From: Streptomyces tsukubensis
GTDB taxonomy: Bacteria > Actinomycetota > Actinomycetes > Streptomycetales > Streptomycetaceae
Length of the DNA stretch: 64,000 bases
Direction of reading: 5' to 3'
NCBI RefSeq assembly: GCF_003932715.1
Contig: NZ_CP020700.1
Coordinates: 5,478,501 to 5,542,500 of the forward strand
The number at the start of each line of letters is the position of its first letter. Within the stretch, counting starts at the first letter, position 1. The notes under the pieces were generated by a model, which saw only the letters and a program-made list of their open reading frames with translations, did no database searches and was not told the DNA's origin. Both the position numbers and the translations under genes were made by a program. This document shows, one piece after another, positions 25,757 through 33,157 of this stretch.

Positions 25757-26740
25757 TCACTTGCCGCCGTTGACGGCGGCCTTGTCGATCGCTCCGCTCT
25801 CGGCGCCCCACTTCTGCAGCACCTTCAGGTACGAACCGTCCGCGATGATCGCGTCGACGGCCTCCTTGAGGGCGTCCCGCAGCGCGGTGTTGTCCTTGTT
25901 GACGGCGATACCGAAGGGGCCGGCGTCGATCTGCTCGCCGACGACCTCGAAGGCGTTGCCGCCGTCGGCCTTGCGGGACAGGTCCAGGGCGACCGGGTAG
26001 TCGTTGACCCCGGCGACCGCGCCGCCGGACTTCACCCGGGTCTGGGCCTCGGTGTCGTTCTCGAAGGGTTCGATCTTCACGGCGGGCTTGCCCGCGTCCT
26101 TGCAGGCCTTCGACTGGGTCTGGAGGGCCTTCTCGTACGTCGTGCCGCGCTGCACCGCCGCGGTCTTGCCGCACAGGTCGGCGATGGACTTGATGCCCTC
26201 CGGGTTGCCCTTCTTGGTGTAGACGGCGGTCCCGGCGAGGAAGTAGTCGACGAAGTCGACGCCCTTGCCGAGCTTCTTGCCGTTCTCGTCCAGGCCCTCC
26301 TGGCGCTGCTTGTTGTCCGTGATCGACGACATCGCTATGTCGTGGCGGCCCGTGTTCAGGGCGGTGATCAGGCCGTCGAAGGAGCCGGAGGTGAACTCGA
26401 ACTTCACCCCGAGCTTCTTGCCCAGCTCGGCGGCGATATCCGGGTCGACACCGACGATCTTGCCGTTCTCGACGGACTCCATCGGCGCGTACTCGGCGTT
26501 GGTGCCGACCTTGATGACACCGGACTTCTGGTACTTCTCGGGCAGCTTGTCGAAGAGGGGCGCACTGTTGGACGTCTTGTCGCCGCTGCCCTTCTCCTTG
26601 GAGCCGCTGTCGGTCTGGTCGCCGCAGGCGGTCAGCAGCAGGGAACCGGCGACCGCGAGGGCGCCGACCGCGGCGAACCGGGAGGAGCGGGACTTCCGGA
26701 ACTTCGGAGCGGTCGAGGTGCGCATGGTGCGTGCGGTCAT
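25757..26740 (-). CDS. Polar amino-acid ABC transporter substrate-binding lipoprotein
   Basis: 327 residues from ATG 26740, behind CCGGAGGATC. The lipoprotein signal peptide has a basic N-region KFRKSRSSR, a hydrophobic core and lipobox LLTAC (lipidated Cys about 40). The SBP family 3 domain follows: GVIKVGTNAEYAPMESV, GVDPDIAAELGKKLGV, SFDGLITALNTGRHDIAMSS and VGEQIDAGPFGIAV. The protein is anchored on the outer face of the membrane and hands a polar amino acid to the permease. MRTSTAP, five codons in, is an alternative start. It is the first gene of the operon, so the promoter lies upstream of 26740. Confidence 0.92.
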   Translation of the reverse strand: MTARTMRTSTAPKFRKSRSSRFAAVGALAVAGSLLLTACGDQTDSGSKEKGSGDKTSNSAPLFDKLPEKYQKSGVIKVGTNAEYAPMESVENGKIVGVDPDIAAELGKKLGVKFEFTSGSFDGLITALNTGRHDIAMSSITDNKQRQEGLDENGKKLGKGVDFVDYFLAGTAVYTKKGNPEGIKSIADLCGKTAAVQRGTTYEKALQTQSKACKDAGKPAVKIEPFENDTEAQTRVKSGGAVAGVNDYPVALDLSRKADGGNAFEVVGEQIDAGPFGIAVNKDNTALRDALKEAVDAIIADGSYLKVLQKWGAESGAIDKAAVNGGK

Positions 26741-27372
26741 GTCGGGGATCCTCCGGCGTGTCAGTGGGCAGCCATTTCTGGTCGCGTCCGTTCGCGTTCG
26801 GGTCGCGTCCACGATCCCGCCCGGGGCCCTTCGCCGGTCGTCTCCGCAGGTCGGGGACGTGCCATCGAGCGGGCCTTCGGGCGGCTGTCCGATCGCCGCG
26901 ACCTTGTGCGTTTTCGGCATCTTGCCATTCGGGCGGGCTCCTTCAGGGGCCCGCGCATGTCAAAATCGGATAACGGGACGCCCCCGACCCCCGCAGGCCG
27001 GTACCGAACGACCGGACCATTAGCGGAAAACCTTCCTCCGGGCCGGAAGATCTGCGGCTGCCATCCGGCCATGGCCGGTATTCACTGCGTGAAACCGGCG
27101 TGTCATGATTTTTCCGAGTGAAGGACGACGTGTCGTAGTGATTCGGGTCGCCTGGCGCGATATGGACTCGTCGTCCACGGTCACGTTCCGGTAAGAAGGA
27201 CTCTTACACCCCTCATCCGGGGCTCAGGGCGCGTGTGCGGCGCGCCCGCGCGTACGCAACGGCTCGGCCGGGCGGTCAGACCGCCGGGGCCGGGTGCGGA
27301 CGCGGTGCCCGCTCAACCCTCCTCACCAGGAGCGGAAACCCTCAACCGATGAAGATTTAAGGGGTCAACCCA
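26741..27372. promoter_or_regulatory. 632-bp divergent control region between the ABC operon and the malic enzyme gene
   Basis: No gene is supported. The central part is the least GC-rich stretch in this part of the window (GTGTCATGATTTTTCCGAG near 27099-27117). A dyad GTAAGA-AGGAC-TCTTAC lies at 27191-27207. Just before the malic enzyme start is a four-codon frame ATGAAGATTTAA (27349-27360) whose stop abuts the AAGGGG ribosome-binding site, so terminating ribosomes would sit on that site. Confidence 0.5.
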
Positions 27373-28659
27373 ATGGCAGCGGAGATTGTCAATCCTCGCA
27401 GCGACAGCGCAACCACGGCCGCGGACGGTACGGGAACGGGGGCCGGCACCGGCTCCGGCACCCTCGTCGGCGGTGTGGCGGAGGCCGGTGCGGCGGCCGC
27501 CGAGGAGCCCTTCGATCCGGCGTTCGCCCTGCATCGCGGCGGAAAGCTGGCGGTCGCGGCCACGGTGCCGCTGCGGGACAAGGACGATCTGTCCCTCGCG
27601 TACACGCCCGGCGTCGCCAAGGTCTGCACCGCCATCGCCGAGCGGCCCGAGCTGGTCCACGACTACACCTGGAAGTCGGGCGTCGTCGCCGTCGTCACCG
27701 ACGGCACCGCGGTGCTGGGACTCGGTGACATCGGCCCCGAGGCCTCGCTGCCGGTGATGGAGGGCAAGGCGATCCTCTTCAAGCAGTTCGGCGGGGTCGA
27801 CTCGGTGCCGATCGCGCTCGCCACCAAGGACACCGACGAGATCATCGACACCATCGTCCGGATGGCCCCGTCGTTCGGCGGGATCAACCTGGAGGACATC
27901 TCCGCGCCGCGCTGCTTCGAGATCGAGCGCAGGCTGCAGGAGCGCATCGACATCCCCGTCTTCCACGACGACCAGCACGGCACCGCGATCGTCACCCTGG
28001 CGGCCCTGCGCAATGCGGCGAAGCTGACCGGGCGCGAGCTGGGCGAGCTGCGCGCCGTGATCTCCGGTGCGGGCGCGGCGGGTGTCGCCATCGCGAAGTT
28101 CCTGCTGGAGGCCGGGCTCGGGGACGTCGCCGTCGCCGACCGCAAGGGCATCGTCAGCCGTGACCGGGACGATCTGACGCCGGTGAAGCAGGAGCTGGCC
28201 GAGCTGACCAACCGGGCCGGGCTGACCGGGTCGCTGGAGAGCGCGCTGGCCGGAGCGGACGTCTTCATCGGAGTCTCCGGAGGTACGGTCCCGGAGGCGG
28301 CCGTCGCCTCCATGGCGCCTGGCGCGTTCGTGTTCGCCATGGCCAACCCCAACCCGGAGATCCACCCCGATATCGCGCACAAGTACGCGGCGGTCGTGGC
28401 GACGGGCCGCAGCGACTTCCCGAACCAGATCAACAACGTGCTGGCGTTCCCCGGCATCTTCGCCGGGGCGCTGCAGGTGCGGGCGTCCCGGATCACCGAG
28501 GGCATGAAGATCGCGGCGGCGAATGCGCTGGCGGACGTCGTGGGCGATGCGCTCGCGGCCGACTGCGTGATCCCCTCGCCGTTCGACGAGCGGGTGGCAC
28601 CGGCGGTGACGGCCGCGGTGGCCGCGGCGGCGCGGGCGGAGGGTGTGGCCCGCGCGTAG
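27373..28659 (+). CDS. Malic enzyme (probably NADP-dependent)
   Basis: 428 residues from ATG 27373, with AAGGGG upstream. The first 40 residues (Thr/Gly-rich, GTGTGAGTGSGTLVGG) are a low-complexity leader. The malic N domain has YTPGVAKVCTAIAERPE, GDIGPEASLPVMEGKA and the metal/substrate segment IPVFHDDQHGTAIV. The NAD(P)-binding domain has VISGAGAAGVAIAKFLLEAG, and FAMANPNPEIHPD comes later. It oxidatively decarboxylates malate to pyruvate and CO2. There is no C-terminal phosphotransacetylase-like domain, so it is the short bacterial form. I recall the S. coelicolor gene in this position (SCO5261) as NADP-dependent; cofactor choice is not proven by sequence here. Confidence 0.93.
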   Translation: MAAEIVNPRSDSATTAADGTGTGAGTGSGTLVGGVAEAGAAAAEEPFDPAFALHRGGKLAVAATVPLRDKDDLSLAYTPGVAKVCTAIAERPELVHDYTWKSGVVAVVTDGTAVLGLGDIGPEASLPVMEGKAILFKQFGGVDSVPIALATKDTDEIIDTIVRMAPSFGGINLEDISAPRCFEIERRLQERIDIPVFHDDQHGTAIVTLAALRNAAKLTGRELGELRAVISGAGAAGVAIAKFLLEAGLGDVAVADRKGIVSRDRDDLTPVKQELAELTNRAGLTGSLESALAGADVFIGVSGGTVPEAAVASMAPGAFVFAMANPNPEIHPDIAHKYAAVVATGRSDFPNQINNVLAFPGIFAGALQVRASRITEGMKIAAANALADVVGDALAADCVIPSPFDERVAPAVTAAVAAAARAEGVARA

Positions 28660-29167
28660 CCCCTCCGGGGGGGGCCTGGCGTTTTCAGGGCCCTGGGCGT
28701 GGGCCTCCTTTTCAGGGGGCCGCGCTCGGGGCCCTTTCGCGTCTGCGTGGTGTTGGTGAGTGTCCGGCTGCCGGCCGGTGGGGGCTTGTCGCGCAGTTCC
28801 TCCCCCTACGCCTGGCGGCGTGGGCGGTGCCCCCACCCCTACGCCTGGCGGCGTGGGCGGTGCCCCCACCCCTACGCCTGGCGGCGTGGGCGGTGCCCCC
28901 ACCCCTACGCCTGGCGGCGTGGGCGGTGCCCCCACCCCTACGCCTGGCGGCGTGGGCGGTGCCCCCACCCCTACGCCTGGCGGCGTGGGCGGTGCCCCCA
29001 CCCCTACGCCTGGCGGCGTGGGCGGTGCCCCCACCCCTACGCCTGGCGGCGTGGGCGGTGCCCCCAGCGCCCCTGACCGGCCTTGCCGGTCCTCGTTGGT
29101 GCAGGGAGGGGGGTGTCACACTCCGGGGTGGTTTCTCGGTGGGGACGGGGAGCCTAGGGTCGGGCGC
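28660..29167. other. 508-bp intergenic region dominated by a tandem hairpin array
   Basis: It holds a GCGCAGTTCC box (28790-28800) and the eight-unit array described separately. The last 90 bp must include the promoter of the MDR oxidoreductase gene. No gene is supported, although all forward frames stay open through the array because 33 is a multiple of three. Confidence 0.6.
28807..29070. repeat. Eight tandem 33-bp units derived from the dispersed hairpin element
   Basis: Units start at 28807, 28840, 28873, 28906, 28939, 28972, 29005 and 29038. Each contains TACGCCTGGCGGCGTGGGCG followed by GTGCCCCCACCCC. The units look identical except the last, which ends CCCCCAGCGC as the dispersed element does. 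Each unit contains the ACGCC-TGGC-GGCGT hairpin. There are no spacers, so this is not CRISPR. Confidence 0.93.
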
Positions 29168-30130
29168 ATGTTCGCCGCCTATGCCGCACGTATCGACCGC
29201 GACCATCCGCTCGACGGCCTCGTCCTCGGGGAGCGGCCCGCGCCCGCCGCCCGGGACGGGTGGACCACCGTCACCGTCAAGGCCGCCTCCCTCAACCATC
29301 ACGACCTGTGGTCCCTGCGGGGCGTCGGGCTGTCCGCGGGGAAGCTGCCGATGATCCTCGGCTGCGACGCGGCCGGGATCGACCCCGACGGCAACGAGGT
29401 CGTCCTCCACTCCGTCATCGGCCAGAGCGGCCACGGCGTCGGCCCCGCCGAGCCCCGGTCCCTGCTGACCGAGCACTATCAGGGCACCTTCGCCGAGCAG
29501 GTATCCGTACCCACCTGGAACGTTCTGCGCAAACCGAAGGAGCTGAGCTTCGCGGAGGCCGCCTGTCTGCCGACGGCCTGGCTCACCGCCTACCGGATGC
29601 TCTTCACCAATGCGGGTGTACGGCCCGGTGACACCGTCCTCGTCCAAGGCGCCGGGGGCGGGGTCGCCACCGCCGCCATCGTCCTCGGGAAGGCCGCCGG
29701 GCTGCGGATGTACGCCACCAGCCGGGACGCCGCGAAACGCGCCAGGGCCGTCGAACTGGGCGCCGAGGAGGCGTACGAACCGGGGGCCAGGCTGCCGCGG
29801 CGGGTCGACGCCGTGATCGAGACGGTCGGCGCCGCGACCTGGTCCCACTCCGTCAAATGCCTGCGGCCCGGCGGGACCCTGGTGATCTCCGGGGCGACCA
29901 GCGGCGACCGCCCGGCCCATGCGGAGCTGACCCGGATCTTCTTCCTGGAGCTGAAGGTCGTGGGCTCCACGATGGGCTCCAAGGACGAACTGGAGGATCT
30001 GCTCTCCTTCTGCGCCGCCACCGGCGTCCGGCCCGTGATCGACGAGGTGCTGCCCCTCGACCGGGCCCGCGAGGGCTTCGAGCGGATGGCGGCGGGCGAT
30101 CTCTTCGGGAAGATCGTGCTCACCCCCTGA
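29168..30130 (+). CDS. Zinc-binding/quinone-oxidoreductase-like MDR dehydrogenase
   Basis: 320 residues from ATG 29168. GroES-like N-terminal half: ASLNHHDLWSLRGVG and LPMILGCDAAGID. Rossmann half: GDTVLVQGAGGGVATAAIVL, the NAD(P)H-binding loop, then SRDAAKRARAVELGAEEAYE. The four structural-zinc cysteines of classical alcohol dehydrogenases are absent, so it is closer to quinone oxidoreductase-like members. Substrate unknown. It begins just after the repeat array, and ends 69 bp before the HTH/Clp-N pair. Confidence 0.85.
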   Translation: MFAAYAARIDRDHPLDGLVLGERPAPAARDGWTTVTVKAASLNHHDLWSLRGVGLSAGKLPMILGCDAAGIDPDGNEVVLHSVIGQSGHGVGPAEPRSLLTEHYQGTFAEQVSVPTWNVLRKPKELSFAEAACLPTAWLTAYRMLFTNAGVRPGDTVLVQGAGGGVATAAIVLGKAAGLRMYATSRDAAKRARAVELGAEEAYEPGARLPRRVDAVIETVGAATWSHSVKCLRPGGTLVISGATSGDRPAHAELTRIFFLELKVVGSTMGSKDELEDLLSFCAATGVRPVIDEVLPLDRAREGFERMAAGDLFGKIVLTP

Positions 30131-30150
30131 GCGGCGGGAACCCCATCGGC

Positions 30151-30196
30151 TGTCAATAGAGGTTGACGCGGCCGTGGTTGTCAATCTAGATTGACA
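30151..30196 (+). promoter_or_regulatory. Promoter and paired palindromic operator of the HTH/Clp-N operon
   Basis: TGTCAATCTAGATTGACA at 30179-30196 is a perfect 18-bp palindrome. A weaker copy TGTCAATAGAGGTTGACG lies at 30151-30168, centred 28 bp upstream. TTGACG (30163-30168) with TAGATT (30187-30192) forms a -35/-10 pair with an 18-bp spacer, so the start point should fall at or near the ATG at 30200, a leaderless message. The palindrome covers the -10 box, an arrangement that would repress. Confidence 0.75.
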
Positions 30197-30199
30197 GTT

Positions 30200-30409
30200 A
30201 TGACTGAGGCAACCGATCTCGCCGAGCGCGCGGGCGACCGTGACCCCCGGATCGGGCTGCGGGCGGTCGTCGCGCTGCGGCGGCTGCTGGAGCAGCTCGA
30301 AGCCGTCCAGGTCCGCAGCGCCCGCCATCAGGGCTGGTCGTGGCAGGAGATCGCCGCGGAGCTGGGGGTCAGCCGGCAGGCCGTGCACAAGAAACACGGG
30401 AGGCGATGA
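30200..30409 (+). CDS. Small HTH DNA-binding protein, probable autoregulator
   Basis: 69 residues from ATG 30200, only 3 bases after the palindrome. After an acidic N-terminus, RIGLRAVVALRRLLEQLEAV forms a helix, then the C-terminal HTH QGWSWQEIAAELGVSRQAVH ends in KKHGRR. It lacks any effector domain. The stop overlaps the next start (ATGA at 30406-30409), so it is coupled to the Clp-N protein. Binding to its own palindromic promoter is inferred from the arrangement. Confidence 0.85.
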   Translation: MTEATDLAERAGDRDPRIGLRAVVALRRLLEQLEAVQVRSARHQGWSWQEIAAELGVSRQAVHKKHGRR

Positions 30410-31032
30410 TGTTCGAGCGGTTCACCCATGACGCCCGCCGCGTGGTGACGCGGTCCTGTGCGCACTCCGAGCGCACGGGCGACAGAACCGTCACCGAGGA
30501 GCACCTTCTGCTGGCGCTCCTGGACCAGCAGGGCACCCGTACCGCCTTCGCATTCGCGGCGCTCGGGGTCACCGACCGGCGCGCCTCCGTCGAGGACGCG
30601 CTCCGTACCGCCCGCCGCCGGGGCGGGCTCTCTCCCGCCGATGTCCGGGCGCTGGCCGGGCTGGGGATCGACGTCGACGAGGTGGTCGCCGGGGCGGAGG
30701 CCGCGCACGGCCGGGGCGCGCTCGACCCGGGGGTGTCCGGCCGGTTCCGGGCGGCCCGCCGCCGGTGGACGCACCAGCCCTTCTCGCCCGGTGCCAAGGC
30801 GACCCTGGAGAAGTCCCTCCGGATCGCCGTCGGCCGTGGTGACCGGGCGATCGGGGGCGAGCACGTCCTGCTGGCGTTGACGGCGGGCCCGGGGGTGGTC
30901 GCGGAGGTCCTCGCCGACCACGGCGCGACCTATGCGTCGCTGGAGCGGGTCATGTTCGCCCGCCCCGACGGCCCCGGCCCCGGTCCCGGCGACGGCGGTG
31001 GTGGTACGGCGGCGGCCGACGGCCCCGGCTGA
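30406..31032 (+). CDS. Clp N-terminal domain protein without ATPase domain
   Basis: 208 residues from ATG 30406 (a second ATG follows at 30409). Two Clp-N repeats are visible: FTHDARRVVTRSCAHSERTG ... EEHLLLALLDQQGTRT (about 4-50), and FSPGAKATLEKSLRIAVGRG ... GEHVLLALTAGPGVVAEVL (about 125-175). These match the substrate/adaptor-binding N domain of ClpC/ClpA, but no AAA+ module follows; the C-terminus is a Gly/Pro tail (GPGPGPGDGGGG). It may act as an adaptor or decoy for Clp chaperones. Its coupling to a dedicated HTH protein suggests stress-inducible control. Confidence 0.85.
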   Translation: MMFERFTHDARRVVTRSCAHSERTGDRTVTEEHLLLALLDQQGTRTAFAFAALGVTDRRASVEDALRTARRRGGLSPADVRALAGLGIDVDEVVAGAEAAHGRGALDPGVSGRFRAARRRWTHQPFSPGAKATLEKSLRIAVGRGDRAIGGEHVLLALTAGPGVVAEVLADHGATYASLERVMFARPDGPGPGPGDGGGGTAAADGPG

Positions 31033-31063
31033 CCTGGCTGACCTGGCTGATCCGGCCGGTTTT

Positions 31064-31100
31064 CCCGGCCCGCCCCGGAGTGCGTCCGGGGCGGGCCGGG
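31064..31100. terminator. Bidirectional terminator, 16-bp perfect stem
   Basis: CCCGGCCCGCCCCGGA pairs with TCCGGGGCGGGCCGGG around a GTGCG loop between the convergent Clp-N gene (stop 31032) and PadR gene (stop 31103). A TTTT run sits just before it on the plus strand. Confidence 0.8.
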
Positions 31101-31102
31101 GC

Positions 31103-32074
31103 TCACTTCCGCAGCGGGTCCGAAGAGCGGCCCCCGAGCAGGGACGTGAGGTGCTCCGCCGTGGCCGACAGCCGCTGGCGGGCCTCGTCGAGTCGGCCCG
31201 CTGTGACGCCGTGGTCGCGTGCCGCGTCACGGATGTCGTCGCGGAACCGGTCCAGCAGCCGGTCCAGGTCCCGGGCCGGATCCCCGGTCGGCGCCAGGTC
31301 CGCGGCCCATGCGGGCGGTTCGGGGTCTGCTCGGTCCGGCTCCGGAGCCCCGGCGGGTACGGGCGGCGGCGGGGGTGGTGAGGCGGGCCGGGGAGGCACC
31401 GGCGGCCCGGGCGGCCCGGGCGGCGCGGAGGATGCGGGAGGTGCCGGAGGCGTCGGAGGCGCAGGGGGCGCAGGGGGCCGGGTCAGACCGCCGAGCCGGG
31501 TCGACAGCTCCGTCGTCAGATCGGACAGCCCCTCCCGCAGCCCCGCAGGCCAGTCACCCAGCGCGACATGGTGCTCCACCTGGTCCTGAACCTGCTGCGC
31601 GATCCTGGCGACCTCCGAAAGCGCCTGCTCCGGCCAGTCGTGACCGCCGGGGCCGCGCTCCCCGCGCGCAGCGCCCGGCGGCGCGGACCGCGCCCCCGAG
31701 GTCGCCGCACGGATCTCGCTGCGGAGCTTGCCCGCCGCACCGCGGACGTCGTCACGGATCTCCGCCGCCAGCTCCGAGACCGATTCGCGGATCTCCTGCT
31801 CCAGATCGTCCAGTTCGCTGCTGCGCCCGGCCAGTTCGGCCCGGCCCGCCGCGGTGATCGAGTACACCTTGCGGCCGCCCTCGGTGGCATGGGTGACCAG
31901 CCCCTCGGCCTCCAGCTTCGCCAGGCGCGGATAGACCGTGCCCGCGGAGGGCGCGTACAGCCCGTGGAACCTCTCCTCCAAGAGCCTGATCACCTCGTAG
32001 CCGTGGCGCGGGGCCTCGTCGAGGAGTTTGAGCAGATACAGGCGCAGCCTGCCGTGGGCGAAGACGGGGGGCAT
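31103..32074 (-). CDS. PadR-family transcriptional regulator with a long C-terminal extension
   Basis: 323 residues from ATG 32074. The N-terminal PadR winged HTH (1-80) has RLRLYLLKLLDEAPRHGYEV, APSAGTVYPRLAKLEAEGLV and the wing ATEGGRKVYSITAAG. A predicted coiled coil follows (about 85-125, ELDDLEQEIRESVSELAAEI), then amphipathic helices, a Pro-rich linker (about 200-245, long Pro runs) and a final helical segment. The extension makes it about three times longer than a minimal PadR. It is co-transcribed with the upstream DUF4097 gene (one base between stop and ATG) and probably controls it through the ATATATCG-rich dyad at 33012-33044. Confidence 0.87.
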   Translation of the reverse strand: MPPVFAHGRLRLYLLKLLDEAPRHGYEVIRLLEERFHGLYAPSAGTVYPRLAKLEAEGLVTHATEGGRKVYSITAAGRAELAGRSSELDDLEQEIRESVSELAAEIRDDVRGAAGKLRSEIRAATSGARSAPPGAARGERGPGGHDWPEQALSEVARIAQQVQDQVEHHVALGDWPAGLREGLSDLTTELSTRLGGLTRPPAPPAPPTPPAPPASSAPPGPPGPPVPPRPASPPPPPPVPAGAPEPDRADPEPPAWAADLAPTGDPARDLDRLLDRFRDDIRDAARDHGVTAGRLDEARQRLSATAEHLTSLLGGRSSDPLRK

Positions 32075-32075
32075 G

Positions 32076-32972
32076 TCAGAGCACCTCTTCCTGGGCGGGG
32101 CCCGCGGGGCCCGCTGCCACGTGGGCGTCGTCGCGGGGCGGGGTGCGCAGCAGGGCGAGGGAGCCGGACAGGGTGCTCGCCCTGAGCGTGCCCGTACCGG
32201 TCCCGAGGGTCCCGGTGATCGTTCTGGCGCCCCAGTCGCCGCCGACCTTCAGATCGTCGAAGGCATTCGATACGGAGCCGCTCGCGGTCTCCGCTTTCAC
32301 GCGCGCGTCCGTACGGTCCGGCAGCCGGATCGCGACCGCCCCGGAGAGGGTGGCGAGCCGCAGCTCCGTGGGCCCGTACGATCCGCCGGCCGGGCGGTCG
32401 TCGTCACGGGGCGCGAGGTCGACCGTCATGCTGCCGCTGACGGATTCGGCCCGGACCGAGGAGCCCGCGCCCTCGATGACCGTGAGATCGCCGGAGACCG
32501 AGCTGAACCGCAGTCCGCCCGTGACCGACTGGGCTTCCAGGGCGCCCGAGACGGTGTCCGTCCGGATCGGCCCGGAGAGCCGGACCAGGGTGGTGTCGCC
32601 GCTCACACCCCGTACGGACGTCGCCCCCGCAATCCCGGAGACCACCGTGTTCGCGCCGACCACGGTGACGTCCACGGTCGCCTCTACGGGTACGGCCAGC
32701 GACACCACGGCGTCACGGTGCCACTTCTTGTGGTCGAGCCACTTCAGCCGGCCCTGCCGGGGCAGGTCCGGATAGGCCACGGTCAGTCTGCCGTCGGTGT
32801 GGGTGACGACCAGCGGAGGGCCGTCGATCGACGAGACCTCCAGCCGCGCGGACGGCTCGTCCGTCCCCACGACGTTCACCGTGCCGTTCACGATCCTTAC
32901 GTCGAGCGCGGTCACGGGGGTGTCGAAGCCCAGCCTGCGCGGCTCCGGCACCTCCCACGTCGACTCTGCCAT
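32076..32972 (-). CDS. DUF4097-family beta-helix/adhesin-like protein
   Basis: 298 residues from ATG 32972, 8 bases after GGGAGG. The centre is a repetitive right-handed beta structure with recurring turns: GATSVRGVSGDTTLVRLSGP, VSGALEAQSVTGGLRFSSVS, SVRAESVSGSMTVDL and LRASTLSGSLALL. This is the DUF4097 repeat often paired with PadR regulators in Gram-positive bacteria. There is no signal peptide or membrane helix, so it appears cytoplasmic. It is the first gene of a two-gene operon with padR. Function unknown. Confidence 0.85.
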   Translation of the reverse strand: MAESTWEVPEPRRLGFDTPVTALDVRIVNGTVNVVGTDEPSARLEVSSIDGPPLVVTHTDGRLTVAYPDLPRQGRLKWLDHKKWHRDAVVSLAVPVEATVDVTVVGANTVVSGIAGATSVRGVSGDTTLVRLSGPIRTDTVSGALEAQSVTGGLRFSSVSGDLTVIEGAGSSVRAESVSGSMTVDLAPRDDDRPAGGSYGPTELRLATLSGAVAIRLPDRTDARVKAETASGSVSNAFDDLKVGGDWGARTITGTLGTGTGTLRASTLSGSLALLRTPPRDDAHVAAGPAGPAQEEVL

Positions 32973-33011
32973 CTCGCTGACCTCCCGGCTCGGCCCACCG
33001 TCGGCAACGCA

Positions 33012-33044
33012 ATATATCGCGTCTCTTGGATGGAGACGATATAT
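33012..33044 (-). promoter_or_regulatory. Inverted-repeat operator upstream of DUF4097-padR
   Basis: ATATATCGCGTCTC (33012-33025) faces GAGACGATATAT (33033-33044), an imperfect dyad. A nested CGATATATCG (33037-33046) is perfectly palindromic. It is 40-72 bp upstream of the DUF4097 start, and ATATATCG-type sequences are typical PadR targets, so autoregulation by the operon's own PadR is likely. Confidence 0.65.
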
Positions 33045-33157
33045 CGCGAGTTTGGGTTGTCAAGCCCGTGAACTCTCTGCCCCCGGCCGTCCCCCCGCTC
33101 GCCCAACTGCCGGTCAAAACCGGTCATAGCCGGTCAGGGTGGCCTAGCGTGAGAGAT

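Noticed and set aside
28807..29070. CRISPR array
   Set aside because: The units are contiguous with no unique spacers, and there are no cas genes in the window.
28760..29167. Open frame across the tandem array that would add about 136 residues to the MDR protein
   Set aside because: It stays open only because the 33-bp unit is divisible by three. The conserved MDR N-terminus starts at ATG 29168.
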